Part shown: piece after piece, positions 46,762 through 56,869 of the stretch | Layout: every line of letters begins with the position of its first letter | Numbering within the stretch: the stretch's first letter is position 1 | Assembly: GCA_039962225.1 (NCBI GenBank) | Contig: JAMPKV010000011.1 | Location: forward strand, 236,332 to 300,331 | Length of the DNA: 64,000 bases | Direction of reading: 5' to 3' | DNA from: Microcoleus sp. AS-A8 | GTDB lineage: Bacteria > Cyanobacteriota > Cyanobacteriia > Cyanobacteriales > Coleofasciculaceae | Position numbers and translations under genes: made by a program | The notes under the pieces: generated by a model | What the model was told of the DNA's origin: nothing | The model's input: only the letters and a program-made list of their open reading frames with translations | Database searches by the model: none

Positions 46762-49071
46762 ATGGCAGGAATAAATTTAGAAACGCAAGATGTTAACTTA
46801 AACCGATTAAAACAGCCACCCATTCATCTCTTGACTCAAGTCCAACCCCATGGCGTTTTACTGGTCTTGCAAGAGCCTGAATTAACAGTTTTGCAGGTCA
46901 GCCGAAATACATCTCAGGCATTGGGTCTGGCTCCTGAAGCGATTCTGGGTAAGACACTGGATGATATTCTTGATTCCTTTCAGGTGGATCGGGTCAGGAT
47001 GGGATTATCCCATGAAAATCTAGACTTAATCAATCCCACTAAAGTTTGGGTTAGACGAAAAGGAGATGATTACCAAGTATTTGATGCGGTTTTTCATCGC
47101 AGTGCAGATGGATTTTTAGTGCTGGAATTGGAACCAGCTCTAACTCAAGAAACGATTCCCTTTTTAAGTTTTTATCATCTAGCTAGAGCGTCGATTAACC
47201 AGCTCGAAACCACCTCCAACCTTCAGGATTTTTGTCAAATCATTGTCCGGGAGGTGCGTAAGGTTACTGGGTTCGATCGCGTCATGCTCTACAAATTTGA
47301 TGAAGATGGACATGGCGAAGTGGTTGCCGAAGCCAAATTGGACGAGATGGAGCCTTATTTGGGGTTGCACTATCCAGAATCGGATATTCCCCAACCCGCC
47401 CGGAAAATGTTCCTGTCCAACTGGATTCGGGTGATTCCCAACGCCCACGCTGAACCGGTGCAGCTTTATCCCAGCGACAATCCCATTACCAATCAGCCCG
47501 TCGATCTGACGCTCTCGATCCTCCGGAGTGCCTATCCCTGCCACCTTGAGTACCTGCACAACATGGGGGTTGGGGCGTCGCTCACGATTTCCTTAATGAA
47601 GGATGAGAAGCTTTGGGGACTGATTGCCTGTCACCATCGCACTCCCAAACATGTTCCTTATGAATTGCGGAAAGCCTGCGAATTCTTGGGACGGGTGATT
47701 TTTGCAGAAATCTTTACCCGCGAAGAAGAGGCCGACTACAACTATCGCATGAAGCTGGCACAGGTCCAATCGGCGTTGATAGAGTACATGTCCCAAGCGG
47801 ACAACTTTATTGATGGATTGATTCAGCAGGAGCCGAATTTGCTGGACTTGGCGAATGCGAAGGGAGCGGCTATTTGTTTTAATGGGCACTGGACAACACT
47901 TGGACGGACGCCACCGGAAGAAGAGCTCAATTATCTGGTGCAATGGCTGACGAAAACCGTGGATGAAGAGGTGTTTTATACCGATTCTCTGCCCCTGATT
48001 TACTCCGATGCCGAGCGATTTAAGGAAGTTGCCAGTGGTTTGTTGGCGATTCCGATTTCCAAACGCAGTTATGTATTGTGGTTCCGTCCTGAGGTGATCC
48101 AGACGGTGAACTGGGGCGGCGATCCCAATCATGCCTACGAACTCAAAGAGTCGAGTGACACGTTGCAGCTATGTCCTCGTAAATCCTTTGATTTGTGGAA
48201 GGAAACAGTCCGCCTGAAGTCTTTACCCTGGAAGTCGGTAGAAGTTAAGGCAACGTTAGAGTTAAGAAAGGCGATCGTCAACATTGTACTGCGGCAGGCA
48301 GAAGAACTGGCCTTACTGGCTCAAGATTTGGAACGATCGAACGCCGAACTGAAGAAGTTTGCCTATGTGGCTTCTCATGACTTGCAAGAACCCCTGAATC
48401 AGGTGGCGAATTTCGTGCAGTTACTAGAGATGCGCTATAACGACGAACTGGACGAGGATGGTAAAGAGTTTATTGGCTTTGCCGTGGATGGCGTTAGCCT
48501 AATGCAGACGCTGATTGATGATGTGCTGGTGTACTCTAAGGTAGACCTGAAAGGGATTGAATGGGAACTCACCGAGGTAGAGACATCTTTAAATCGGGCA
48601 TTCAGCAATCTGCGAGGACGTATTAGCGAAGCCCAGGCGGAAATTACCTACGATTCGATGCCAATCATCGTGGCGGACAGTACCCAGCTGATGCAACTGT
48701 TCCAAAACTTGTTGGGGAACGCCATTAAGTTTAAAAAGAAGGATGAAGCACCTCGAATTCATGTAGGAGTACAACGACAGGAGGATTCTTGGTTGTTCTC
48801 GGTTCAGGACAATGGGATTGGCATCGATCCGCAGTTTGCAGATCGCATCTTTGTGATTTTCCAACGCCTGCATACCCGTGATGAGTATCCCGGTTCTGGC
48901 ATGGGACTGGCTATCTGTAAGAAAATCGTGGAGTGCCACCGAGGACAAATCTGGGTTGAATCCGAACTGGGCAAAGGTGCAACCTTCTTTTTCACGATTC
49001 CTGTAGGAGGACGAGATCGCCATCATGCCAGTGGACACAAGAAACAAAACTATCCTTTTGGTCGAAGATAA
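46762..49071 (+). CDS. Cph1-like phytochrome histidine kinase
   Basis: Red/far-red light receptor kinase of about 769 residues. PAS-2 domain (~15-120, IHLLTQVQPHGVLLVL), GAF (~140-320) with PESDIPQPARK and the bilin-binding Cys in SAYPCHLEYL (~260, the position of Cph1 Cys259), PHY (~335-510) with tongue motif CPRKSFDLWKE, then a phosphoacceptor His in YVASHDLQEPL (~537) and HATPase (~640-755). The Cys-His pair predicts phycocyanobilin as chromophore. The ATG at 46762 has GGAGGG 5 nt upstream. The response regulator gene overlaps its 3' end by 47 nt. Confidence 0.95.
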   Translation: MAGINLETQDVNLNRLKQPPIHLLTQVQPHGVLLVLQEPELTVLQVSRNTSQALGLAPEAILGKTLDDILDSFQVDRVRMGLSHENLDLINPTKVWVRRKGDDYQVFDAVFHRSADGFLVLELEPALTQETIPFLSFYHLARASINQLETTSNLQDFCQIIVREVRKVTGFDRVMLYKFDEDGHGEVVAEAKLDEMEPYLGLHYPESDIPQPARKMFLSNWIRVIPNAHAEPVQLYPSDNPITNQPVDLTLSILRSAYPCHLEYLHNMGVGASLTISLMKDEKLWGLIACHHRTPKHVPYELRKACEFLGRVIFAEIFTREEEADYNYRMKLAQVQSALIEYMSQADNFIDGLIQQEPNLLDLANAKGAAICFNGHWTTLGRTPPEEELNYLVQWLTKTVDEEVFYTDSLPLIYSDAERFKEVASGLLAIPISKRSYVLWFRPEVIQTVNWGGDPNHAYELKESSDTLQLCPRKSFDLWKETVRLKSLPWKSVEVKATLELRKAIVNIVLRQAEELALLAQDLERSNAELKKFAYVASHDLQEPLNQVANFVQLLEMRYNDELDEDGKEFIGFAVDGVSLMQTLIDDVLVYSKVDLKGIEWELTEVETSLNRAFSNLRGRISEAQAEITYDSMPIIVADSTQLMQLFQNLLGNAIKFKKKDEAPRIHVGVQRQEDSWLFSVQDNGIGIDPQFADRIFVIFQRLHTRDEYPGSGMGLAICKKIVECHRGQIWVESELGKGATFFFTIPVGGRDRHHASGHKKQNYPFGRR

Positions 49072-49471
49072 CCGAGGTGATATCCGGCTGATCCAGGAAG
49101 CACTCAGAAGCACTGCCGCCCAGTGTGATGTAGTGATTGCAAGGGATGGCATGGAAGCCATGGCTTATCTGCGGCAACATGGAGAGTATGCAGATGCGGT
49201 TCGTCCAGACATCATTCTGCTCGATTTGAATCTGCCCAAAAAGGATGGACGGGAAGTACTGGCAGAAATTAAAGCGGACCCGTCCCTCAAGCACATTCCG
49301 ATTATTGTCCTATCGACATCCCGCAACGAGGAGGATATATCCAAAAGCTACGATTTACACGTCAACTGCTACATCTCAAAATCACGTAATTTGGCTCAAT
49401 TGTTCAAAATTGTCCAGGGGATTGAGGAATTTTGGTTAGAGACGGCAACGCTGCCACCGGAAAGCCCGTAG
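49025..49471 (+). CDS. Rcp1-like response regulator of the phytochrome
   Basis: CheY-like receiver of 148 residues. LLVEDNRGD pocket, phosphoacceptor Asp in IILLDLNLPKKDG (~68), Ser/Thr in IVLSTS (~97), and Lys in NCYISKSRN (~118). It ends with the Rcp1-type [12 protein letters not shown]. It overlaps the phytochrome gene (47 nt) and the next kinase gene (40 nt) in different frames, indicating tight translational coupling. Receiver partner of the phytochrome by position. Confidence 0.92.
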   Translation: MPVDTRNKTILLVEDNRGDIRLIQEALRSTAAQCDVVIARDGMEAMAYLRQHGEYADAVRPDIILLDLNLPKKDGREVLAEIKADPSLKHIPIIVLSTSRNEEDISKSYDLHVNCYISKSRNLAQLFKIVQGIEEFWLETATLPPESP

Positions 49472-51486
49472 GCAGAAATTTTGTTAACATCCTGCTCGTT
49501 GAGGACAACCTGGCAGAAGCTCGCTTACTTCAGGAAGTCCTCAAGGGTAGTTTGATCAGCCGCTTTAACTTGGCTCATGTGAAGCGGCTGAAGGAGGCGA
49601 TTGCCCAAATTGAAGTCGATCACTTCGATGTGATTTTGCTCGATCTCACTCTGCCCGACAGTTATGGGTTAGCCTCCCTGGATTCGCTAATTCAGCACGC
49701 CCCCAAGCTGCCGATCGTTGTATTGACTAATACGAATGATGATGAACTTGCGGTGGAAGCGGTTCGGCATGGGGCACAGGATTACCTGGTGAAGCGACAG
49801 CTCAACCAAGATATTTTAGTGCGCTCTCTACGTTATGCGATCGAGCGCAAACAAGCCGCCGAAGCCTTACGAGAAGCGAACGAAATCTTGGAACTGCGGG
49901 TACAAGAGCGCACGGCTGAACTCGAAACCGCCAATGAATTACTCAGACGAGAAATTGAGTGGTGTCAGAGAATTCAGGAACGGTTGGAATTGGCGCAAAA
50001 AGCCGGTAAGATTGGCACTTTTGAATGGAGTATCCCATCCAATGAGATTACCTGGACGGCTGAGTTAGAGGCTCTCTATGGGCTGGCTCCAGGTAGCTTT
50101 AATGGTCGATACGATGATTGGATTCAAACCCTTCATCCCGATGATCGCCGCAACACCGAACAGGAACTCTGGCAAGCGGTTAGGGTGGGACAGGGATTGG
50201 ATACCGAGTTTCGCATCATCTTACCGAATGGAGAAATTCGCTGGATTGCCGTTAAGAGCAGCCTCTTTCACGACCTGACCGGCAAACCCATGCGGATGAT
50301 TGGTATCCACATGGATATTACCGAAAAAAAACAGCTCGAAGCGCAATTTTTGCGAGCACAACGATTGGAAAGTCTGGGAACACTTGCCAGTGGAATTGCT
50401 CATGACCTCAACAATATTCTGAGTCCCATTCTGATGGGTGCTCAATTATTACCGCTCAAGTTTCCCGATGTCAATGACCAAACCCGGCAAATGATTAAAA
50501 CCATAGAAACCAGCGCCCAACGGGGAGCAGGACTGGTTAAACAAATTTTATCGTTTGCGCGGGGTGTAGAAGGCAAGCGAGTGAGTCTGCAAATGAATCA
50601 CTTGCTATTAGAAATTAGGAAAATTATTCACCAAACTTTGCCGAAATCCATCGACATTTATACTGATATTTCTCCCGATTTATGGATGATATTAGGTGAT
50701 GTGACCCAAATGCATCAGGTTTTTATGAACCTATGTGTGAATGCCCGTGATGCGATGCCGGAGGGTGGTGTTTTGCAGATTAATGCTGAAAATTTGCTGC
50801 TCGACGAACAATATGCCCGGATGCATTTGGATGCTCATATTGGCCCCTACGTTGTCGTGACTGTCACTGATACGGGAACGGGCATTCCACCCGATATCGT
50901 GCACCGAATTTTTGACCCATTTTTTACCACTAAAGAGATTGGGAAAGGGACGGGATTAGGACTCTCTGCCGTATTGGGTATTGTGAAGAGTCATGGGGGA
51001 TTTGTAGATGTGCAAAGTGAAGTGAACAAAGGCAGCACCTTTAAGGTTTATTTACCTGCCAGCCCATCTACTTTACTGCCCACAAATGATCATTTAGAGT
51101 TGCTTTTGGGTGATCAGGAATTGATTTTAGTGGTTGATGATGAAGCGGCGATTCGTGAAAGTATTAAAACAACCCTAGAAGTCTATAACTATCGAGTGTT
51201 AACGGCCCGTGATGGGATTGAGGCTGTCTCGGTTTTTGCGGAACACAAAGATAAAATTCAAGGCGTCTTAATCGATATGATGATGCCCTCACTCGATGGT
51301 TTAGCGATTATTCCCCTACTCCGCCAATTCAATCCGGGTGTTTATGTGGTAATCATGAGTGGGCTAAACTCTACAGAAGCCGTACTTCAAGCTGAACGTG
51401 TCGGTTGTCAGGGTTTCTTGCCTAAGCCGTTTACGACGAGGGAACTGCTGCAAATTTTGCACAAAGATCGCTGTACATCTTCGTAA
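49432..51486 (+). CDS. Hybrid histidine kinase (REC-PAS-HK-REC)
   Basis: 684 residues. N-terminal receiver (~18-135, LLVEDN; Asp in [10 protein letters not shown]), coiled coil (~135-185), PAS (~190-300, [12 protein letters not shown] and [11 protein letters not shown]), phosphoacceptor His in [10 protein letters not shown] (~323), HATPase (~420-540, [19 protein letters not shown]), and a C-terminal receiver (~560-680, [11 protein letters not shown]; Asp in GVLIDMMMP). The only in-frame start after the preceding stop is TTG 49432. No membrane segments. It probably extends the phytochrome signal into a phosphorelay. Confidence 0.92.
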   Translation: MVRDGNAATGKPVGRNFVNILLVEDNLAEARLLQEVLKGSLISRFNLAHVKRLKEAIAQIEVDHFDVILLDLTLPDSYGLASLDSLIQHAPKLPIVVLTNTNDDELAVEAVRHGAQDYLVKRQLNQDILVRSLRYAIERKQAAEALREANEILELRVQERTAELETANELLRREIEWCQRIQERLELAQKAGKIGTFEWSIPSNEITWTAELEALYGLAPGSFNGRYDDWIQTLHPDDRRNTEQELWQAVRVGQGLDTEFRIILPNGEIRWIAVKSSLFHDLTGKPMRMIGIHMDITEKKQLEAQFLRAQRLESLGTLASGIAHDLNNILSPILMGAQLLPLKFPDVNDQTRQMIKTIETSAQRGAGLVKQILSFARGVEGKRVSLQMNHLLLEIRKIIHQTLPKSIDIYTDISPDLWMILGDVTQMHQVFMNLCVNARDAMPEGGVLQINAENLLLDEQYARMHLDAHIGPYVVVTVTDTGTGIPPDIVHRIFDPFFTTKEIGKGTGLGLSAVLGIVKSHGGFVDVQSEVNKGSTFKVYLPASPSTLLPTNDHLELLLGDQELILVVDDEAAIRESIKTTLEVYNYRVLTARDGIEAVSVFAEHKDKIQGVLIDMMMPSLDGLAIIPLLRQFNPGVYVVIMSGLNSTEAVLQAERVGCQGFLPKPFTTRELLQILHKDRCTSS

Positions 51487-51494
51487 TATGGGGA

Positions 51495-51553
51495 GAGCTT
51501 GTAGTGAGGACTAAAGTCCTCTGGTGAGGGTAGCTCAAGCGCCTACTACGAGC
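51495..51553. repeat. Intergenic nested inverted repeat
   Basis: Inner stem GAGGACTAAAGTCCTC (51506-51521), with outer GAGCTTGTAGT and CTACTACGAGC partly complementary. This is a known type of cyanobacterial interspersed repeat. Downstream to 51737 the text holds two GAGCGATCGCAA HIP1 contexts and no gene. Confidence 0.55.
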
Positions 51554-51737
51554 AGGGAGCGATCGCAACTTGACCAATTATCTATAGCTTGCCGGGAACC
51601 TGGAGAACCTGGAAAGAATAGGGCGATCACCCTAGCGCACTTGAATAACTATCTGTAAAAAATCTAGAATAGCCAAGCAAATTTTCAAGCCGGAGCGATC
51701 GCAATTCTTGTGTGAGGATGGAAGAGATATAGGGAAT

Positions 51738-52514
51738 CTACATCTTTGGAGAAACAGGCTCTGAAGATTCCTGAGTTTGATTAATCATGTGTAAACCGCA
51801 CTCTTTCTTACCTGCATCTTCCCACCACCAACGACCTTCCCGCTCATGTTGATTGGGTAACACGGGGCGAGTACAGGGTTCGCAACCAATGCTGATAAAG
51901 CCACGCTCGTGCAAAGCATTATAGGGGACTTCGTAGGAGCGAATGTACATCCAAACATCAGTGGATGACCAATTGGCAAGCGGGTTGAATTTAATCAGTT
52001 GGTGATCGTCTGTTGAGAAGGCATTATCCACTTGAACCACGGGAACACTGGCGCGTGTGGATGGATTTTGGTCTTTGCGCTGTCCTGTAACCCAGGCATC
52101 CAGAGTAGATAGCTTGCGCCGCAGAGGGGCAACCTTACGAATATCACAGCATTCCTTGTGCCCATCTTCATAGAAGCTGAACAGACCTTTTGCCTTGACT
52201 AAAGCTTCGATTTGGGCGGCATCGGGATACATGAGTTCGATCGCAATACCGTAATGCTTTCTGACGCGATCGATAAACTGATAGGTTTCGGCATGAAGAC
52301 GACCGGTATCGAGGCTGAAGACTTTGATATCTGGATTAATCTTGTGCGCCATATCAATTAGGACAACATCCTCGGCACCACTGAACGAAATGGCAAGGTT
52401 GTCAAATAAGTTCAACGCACGTTCGAGAATTTTTTGTGGGCTTTGGCGGGACAGTTCCGTCTCAAGCGTCGGAATATCAAGTGAAGCAACGTTCTGTTGG
52501 GTGAACTGCACCAT
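51738..52514 (-). CDS. cysH: Phosphoadenylyl-sulfate (or adenylyl-sulfate) reductase
   Basis: Assimilatory sulfate reduction enzyme, about 258 residues, making sulfite from PAPS or APS. Nucleotide loop [15 protein letters not shown] (~40-54), [13 protein letters not shown] (~65-77), and the C-terminal catalytic ECGLH (~238-242). It also carries KECCDIRK (~119-126) and GCEPCTR (~209-215), the cysteine pairs that bind a [4Fe-4S] cluster in APS-reducing enzymes, so APS could be the substrate. ATG 52514 is preferred over TTG 52529. Single gene, minus strand. Confidence 0.93.
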   Translation of the reverse strand: MVQFTQQNVASLDIPTLETELSRQSPQKILERALNLFDNLAISFSGAEDVVLIDMAHKINPDIKVFSLDTGRLHAETYQFIDRVRKHYGIAIELMYPDAAQIEALVKAKGLFSFYEDGHKECCDIRKVAPLRRKLSTLDAWVTGQRKDQNPSTRASVPVVQVDNAFSTDDHQLIKFNPLANWSSTDVWMYIRSYEVPYNALHERGFISIGCEPCTRPVLPNQHEREGRWWWEDAGKKECGLHMINQTQESSEPVSPKM

Positions 52515-52751
52515 AGTGGGTGTTCTCAAGAAAAGGATCGTCTCGTGGCAACATCATACTTTATCCAGTTTAGCCCTTAGTACACCTTGTTAGAAAAGGG
52601 GTACGCCAACCGAGAAGCGATAGCGAAGCGCTGCTGCAAAGCAGATCGCATTCTCTGAGATAGCATGAAAAGGCTGTCTGCCACTGGTGAGTTTCACCGT
52701 TCGGTTAGGACTGGTTCTACAACTGTGCAGCTACACTCCTAGGAATCAAAC

Positions 52752-53726
52752 ATGTCGTGGATGGAATTGAGCCTCGATACAACGCATGAGGCGGTTGATT
52801 GGGTCTGTACGCTGTTGGCTGAGATTAAAGCTATTGATGATGTTCGGATTACACAATACACTGACTCAAACCTATCTCAGTCTGCTGAGCGAGATGTAGC
52901 ACAACCCAGTTGGGCGTTTACGATTTGCTTCTATTTAAAGCAAGAGGCATGTTCGCGGCAAGATCTGGAAAAAATCGTTAATCTGCTGCTGCCTCTGAAC
53001 CGCACAGGACTTGCAACTGAGCTTCAGATCAGTAGGGTGAATGATAAACCCACACAGGACGAAGAACTCAATCCCTTTGTACATCGGATCGGGCAACGGT
53101 TCGTTGTACTCACTCCCGATGCACCTTATCAAGCGAAGGCCGCAGACGAAATACCCTTAAGATTGAAGACAACTCTCTCCTTTGGCAGTGGTCTACATCC
53201 AGCAACCATGCTAAGTCTGCAACTGATTGAGCGGTATATCGTCCCCAGCATGAATGTCCTCGACCTTGGATCGGGTTCAGGCATCCTGAGTATAGCGATG
53301 GCGAAGCTTGGGGCAACGGTCTTAGCCTTAGATAATGATAGTACTGCTGTGCAAGCCACTCAGGATTCTGTCTCTGGGAATGATGTAGAGCAACAGGTAA
53401 CGGTTATGCAAGGGAGCCTCGGAGGTGGAAGTGACTTGGGGCATTGGATGGGCGGAGATACGAGCGAGAATGTGCCCAAAATCGAGGCAACAGAAAGGTT
53501 TGACGTGATTGTTGCCAATATCCTGGCGCGGGTGCATATCGCCCTTGCCGATGACTTTCATCGTGCGTTGCGTCGGACGGCTGCCCATCCGGGACTCTTG
53601 ATTACAGCCGGTTTTACTACTGATTATGAGGGAGAGGTTGTCTCGTCCTTAAGAGAGGCAGGGTTTGAAACCATCGATTGTGAACGATTCAACGAGTGGG
53701 TAGCCCTTGCCTATCACCTTGCCTAG
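52752..53726 (+). CDS. prmA: Ribosomal protein L11 methyltransferase-like (PrmA family)
   Basis: SAM-dependent methyltransferase of 324 residues. Motifs typical of PrmA: LSFGSGLHPATMLSL (~141-155), VLDLGSGSGILSIAMAKLGA (~165-184), ALDNDSTAV (~188-196) and VIVANILARVH (~251-261). The N-terminal domain, which recognises L11 in known PrmA, is recognisable but divergent, and a loop (~220-245) is inserted. PrmA trimethylates L11. The family is clear; that this is the L11 enzyme is probable. Confidence 0.85.
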   Translation: MSWMELSLDTTHEAVDWVCTLLAEIKAIDDVRITQYTDSNLSQSAERDVAQPSWAFTICFYLKQEACSRQDLEKIVNLLLPLNRTGLATELQISRVNDKPTQDEELNPFVHRIGQRFVVLTPDAPYQAKAADEIPLRLKTTLSFGSGLHPATMLSLQLIERYIVPSMNVLDLGSGSGILSIAMAKLGATVLALDNDSTAVQATQDSVSGNDVEQQVTVMQGSLGGGSDLGHWMGGDTSENVPKIEATERFDVIVANILARVHIALADDFHRALRRTAAHPGLLITAGFTTDYEGEVVSSLREAGFETIDCERFNEWVALAYHLA

Positions 53727-53793
53727 TGCGATCGCACTTTTGTGTTGAGAAAAAAGGGGACAAGAGAATCTGCCTTCAACCGAGAATCGCCAT

Positions 53794-53823
53794 AAAAAAC
53801 CCCACCCATAAAAGGATGAGGTT
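53794..53823 (-). terminator. Terminator downstream of the desaturase gene
   Basis: Read on the minus strand, AACCTCATCC pairs (two G-U) with GGGTGGGGTT across a 6-nt loop, followed by TTTTTT. It lies 167 nt past the desaturase stop and may also end prmA transcripts. Confidence 0.6.
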
Positions 53824-53955
53824 GTTAATTAGAGTCTTTACAAGCCGTTAGATTTCTGCTCGGTTGTTAGACCCATGTCTATGAAATGGCATAGTTCTTG
53901 CCATAAAGGTTAAGGACAGATTTAACGGCTCTTGCGACCACTTACTAGTAGTAAA

Positions 53956-53983
53956 CCTTCTGCCTTCTGCCTTCTGCCTTTTG
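53956..53983. repeat. Heptanucleotide tandem repeat (CCTTCTG x3 plus CCTTTTG)
   Basis: Four head-to-tail 7-bp units directly after the desaturase stop on the minus strand. Short tandemly repeated heptamers of this kind are frequent in filamentous cyanobacteria. Confidence 0.8.
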
Positions 53984-53989
53984 CTTTAG

Positions 53990-55066
53990 TTAGAACGATG
54001 GTCGATTGGTGGGTGATTGGTAGTAAACTTTAGATCCTTGATCGGGGACAAAATGACAAGCCCAGTAAGAGCGTACAAAGCTCTTCCAAATTGGCTCCTC
54101 AGACTTGCGATAAAGATCGCCCAACAGGGGTTTAATCGCTTCTGTTGCGGTCTTTAAGTGGTAGTGCGGCATGTTCAGGAAGATGTGATGAGCCACATGG
54201 GTACCAATGTCATGATGGATGGGATTAATAAAGCCGTAGTCGCGATCAATCGTAGATAATGCCCCTTTCAGGAAATACCAATCATCCCCGCGATACCAAG
54301 GGATATCAGGTTCTGTGTGATGCAGGAAGGTGACTAGAGCCAGCCACATCACAAATATTAGATAGGGAACGAAGTAGTACTTGAATAAAAATAGCCAACC
54401 AAACTGATAGGTTAGCCCGCCTAAGAAACCGACCATCAGCACCCAGAGTGAACTACTGGTCAACACATCCCACTTTTCTGAGGGACGGAAGAGGGGACTG
54501 CTGGGCAGAAAATGGGAACCTTCCCGATCAGGTGTTCGCCGGAACAGGTAGATGGGGTAAGCGATCAAGGGTATATAGAAGCGGATCAGCTTTTCATACC
54601 AGGGCATCTGCTCATATTTGGTCTGGGACACTGGATACCAGCTTTCATCGGTATCAAGGTTGCCCGTGTTGGCATGATGAGTTCTGTGGCTAATCCGCCA
54701 ACCGTGGTAGGGAACAAGGATGGGGATATGGCAAAGGTGCCCAATGAAGCTATTCAGCCATTTGGACTTAGAGAAAGAGCCATGTCCGCAGTCGTGCCCA
54801 ACCACAAACAAGGCCCAAAACATGGTTCCTTGCATGAACCAAAAGATGGGGAAAAATAGCCAGGAATCCAGGCTATAGGCGATCGCATAAAGTCCCGCGA
54901 TAATCCCAATATCTAGAAAGAAGTAAGCCAGAGATTTCCAGACCGAGGGTTCAAAACAATGGGCGGGAATAGCTGCCTTTAGATCTTGAAGAGTAAAGGG
55001 TAGCTCTGTTGTACGGGTGGACGAGGCTGGACTCGTCGCCTGATTGAGAACAGTGTTTGATTGCAC
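53990..55066 (-). CDS. desB: Omega-3 acyl-lipid fatty acid desaturase (DesB-like)
   Basis: Membrane diiron desaturase of 358 residues. Three histidine boxes: HDCGH (~92-96), HRTHH (~126-130) and HVAHH (~291-295). Membrane helices lie at ~48-85 and ~210-245. The neighbouring text VPYHGWRISHRTHH, DTDESWYP and HHDIGTHVAHHIF matches cyanobacterial DesB and plant FAD7/8 omega-3 enzymes, which add the omega-3 double bond to lipid-bound acyl chains in the cold. GTG start with GGAAAG upstream. Monocistronic. Confidence 0.93.
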   Translation of the reverse strand: MQSNTVLNQATSPASSTRTTELPFTLQDLKAAIPAHCFEPSVWKSLAYFFLDIGIIAGLYAIAYSLDSWLFFPIFWFMQGTMFWALFVVGHDCGHGSFSKSKWLNSFIGHLCHIPILVPYHGWRISHRTHHANTGNLDTDESWYPVSQTKYEQMPWYEKLIRFYIPLIAYPIYLFRRTPDREGSHFLPSSPLFRPSEKWDVLTSSSLWVLMVGFLGGLTYQFGWLFLFKYYFVPYLIFVMWLALVTFLHHTEPDIPWYRGDDWYFLKGALSTIDRDYGFINPIHHDIGTHVAHHIFLNMPHYHLKTATEAIKPLLGDLYRKSEEPIWKSFVRSYWACHFVPDQGSKVYYQSPTNRPSF

Positions 55067-55484
55067 TAATCTTTCCGATTTGACCTGACTTGAAAACCCA
55101 CATTCCGCCTTTTATAGACCACACTCAGCTATTAAAAGCCAGAATTTTGACTCAGCAACGGTTCAACGTGGTTGAGTTCGCATAAACGACCCGTCCGCAA
55201 TTCTCATCCAAGCTAGCTTGTTGAATGCATGTTTTGGGAAAATCAGTGCGACCTCCATTGCTTCATGAAAAAATCGAGTGTCCCAGTTAGAAGTGCGAAA
55301 TGCGGGTGAGAAACCGGATTCATTCTAACCCTATATGAGTGGATTTGTTAAGATAAGTTTCAAAATAGCGGATTCCAGAGGACTACGATCCGCTTCGCTG
55401 GTACCCCTTGGGCAATCACCATCGCTGGGAAGAACATACCCTGAGTGACAATGGTGAAGTTTCTACCCATCCTACACAGCCCAA
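55067..55484. other. Divergent intergenic region, desB / DUF938
   Basis: About 418 nt holding the promoters of desB (minus) and the DUF938 gene (plus). No gene seen. GGATCCGCTTCGCTGG-like text around 55388-55404 resembles cyanobacterial repeats. No cold-box or other operator was recognised. Confidence 0.4.
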
Positions 55485-56141
55485 ATGAATGAATCCCTAG
55501 ATGCCCGACAGTATGCCCCCGCCACACAACGCAATCGAGAGGCCATTCTGAAAGTGCTTTTACAAGTACTGCCACCTACAGGCACCGTGTTAGAAGTCTC
55601 CAGTGGCACAGGAGAACATGCCGTGTTTTTTGCACCTCGACTCATCCGGCACAAGTGGATTCCCTCTGACCCCAACGCGATCGCACGAGCGAGTATTGCA
55701 GCATGGCGGGAATATTGTCCTGCGGATAATTTGTATCCCCCGATTGCATTGGATGTGTGCGATCCGGTTTGGGCGATCGAAGGGGATGAACTGCCAGAAC
55801 CGTTGCAGGAGATTGATTTGAAGCAAGATCCAATTGTTGCGATCGTCAATATTAACATGATTCACATTGCCCCTTGGTCAGCCTGTTTAGGATTAATGGC
55901 AGGGGCAGGACGGATTCTGCCTCCGGGTGGCATTTTGTATCTATACGGGCCTTTCAAACAAGGTGGTAGGCACACAGCAGCCAGCAATGCGGCTTTTGAT
56001 GAAAGTCTTCAGATGCAAAACCCAGAGTGGGGCGTGCGGGATTTGGATGAAGTTGTGGCAGTTGCAGAAACTCAAAATCTGTCACTGCTCAAAACTTATG
56101 CGATGCCAGCGAATAATCTTTCTGTTATTTTTCAAGCGTGA
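55485..56141 (+). CDS. DUF938 family, SAM-dependent methyltransferase
   Basis: 218 residues. Methyltransferase fold: motif I VLEVSSGTGEHAVFFA (~35-50), SDPN (~60), NINMIHIAPW (~124-133), and GGILYLYGPFK (~148-158), all typical of DUF938. The substrate of the family is unknown. The gene stands alone. ATG 55485 gives the conserved N-terminus RQYAPATQRNREAIL. Confidence 0.9.
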   Translation: MNESLDARQYAPATQRNREAILKVLLQVLPPTGTVLEVSSGTGEHAVFFAPRLIRHKWIPSDPNAIARASIAAWREYCPADNLYPPIALDVCDPVWAIEGDELPEPLQEIDLKQDPIVAIVNINMIHIAPWSACLGLMAGAGRILPPGGILYLYGPFKQGGRHTAASNAAFDESLQMQNPEWGVRDLDEVVAVAETQNLSLLKTYAMPANNLSVIFQA

Positions 56142-56282
56142 GTCTATCCAACATAGGCAATCCAACCCCTATAAAATCCTGAATTTACTCATAAGATAAT
56201 CCTAACCCAAAAATTAAAAGCAATAGGTAAGCTTGATGAGTGTAAATACAGAGTAATTGAGTTGTAGAAGAGGAGGCGACCG

Positions 56283-56742
56283 ATGGTAGCTATTGCTGAA
56301 AAAGTTCAACGCCGACTGACGATGCAGACTGTCGAAATTGCACCAGGGACAACGGCAATTCGCTCTTTGGATTGGGATCGCGATCGCTTCGACTGCGATG
56401 CGTTTGGGTTGCATTATTGCGATGACCACACCTTTGATGAAGACTTAGAGCTAATTGAAGAGGATTACAAATATTACTACGACTGTTTGATGGGGCCAGA
56501 TGAAGCACTTCCTCAAGCGCTTCCCTCCCGGTAGCGATCGCTTTGCAGGTGTGAAGACTTATCCAGCAACTGATGGCTCTCCCATTTTGGCAGACGCTCT
56601 TGCCTATATGGAGTGCGAAGTCAAAAGCCGCATGGATTGTGGCGACCACTGGACGATCTACGCCACTGTTTCGGTGGGTCGCGTCTCCAAACCCGATGCT
56701 CTGACGGCAGTACACCATCGTAAAGTCGGGAACCATTATTAA
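56283..56742 (+). pseudogene. Flavodiiron protein gene (flv4-like) with two internal deletions
   Basis: Three pieces of a ~570-residue diflavin flavodiiron protein are joined. Piece 1 (56283-56393): N-terminus ending AIRSLDWDRDRFD. Piece 2 (56394-56498): CDAFGLHYCDDHTFDEDL to CLMGP, from the end of the metallo-beta-lactamase half. Piece 3 (56500-56742), shifted +1: MKHFLKRFPPGSDRF to AVHHRKVGNHY, the C-terminus of the flavin-reductase domain. The metal-binding HxExD segment, flavodoxin domain and FMN site are gone. GGAGG 6-10 nt upstream is intact. An Sll0218-like and an flv2-like gene lie 5.8 kb away, so I infer a broken flv4-2 operon. Confidence 0.85.
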
Positions 56743-56771
56743 TGAAGCAATAGTTAGGGCTTTGTACATTC

Positions 56772-56801
56772 TGTAGAGACGCGAGATATCACGTCTCTAC
56801 A
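56772..56801. repeat. Hairpin repeat TGTAGAGACG
   Basis: TGTAGAGACG (56772-56781) pairs with CGTCTCTACA (56792-56801). This is a common interspersed cyanobacterial hairpin. It lies just behind the flv remnant. Confidence 0.75.
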
Positions 56802-56869
56802 ATTTGGCTATTCCTCCATCGTGCTAACGTGAAGGCATTGTATTGAGAGTCTTGCGGAGGTTGAGGAAG

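Noticed and set aside
53956..53983. Heptamer repeats considered as a CRISPR remnant
   Set aside because: Unit is 7 bp without spacers; no CRISPR array or cas gene was seen in the window.
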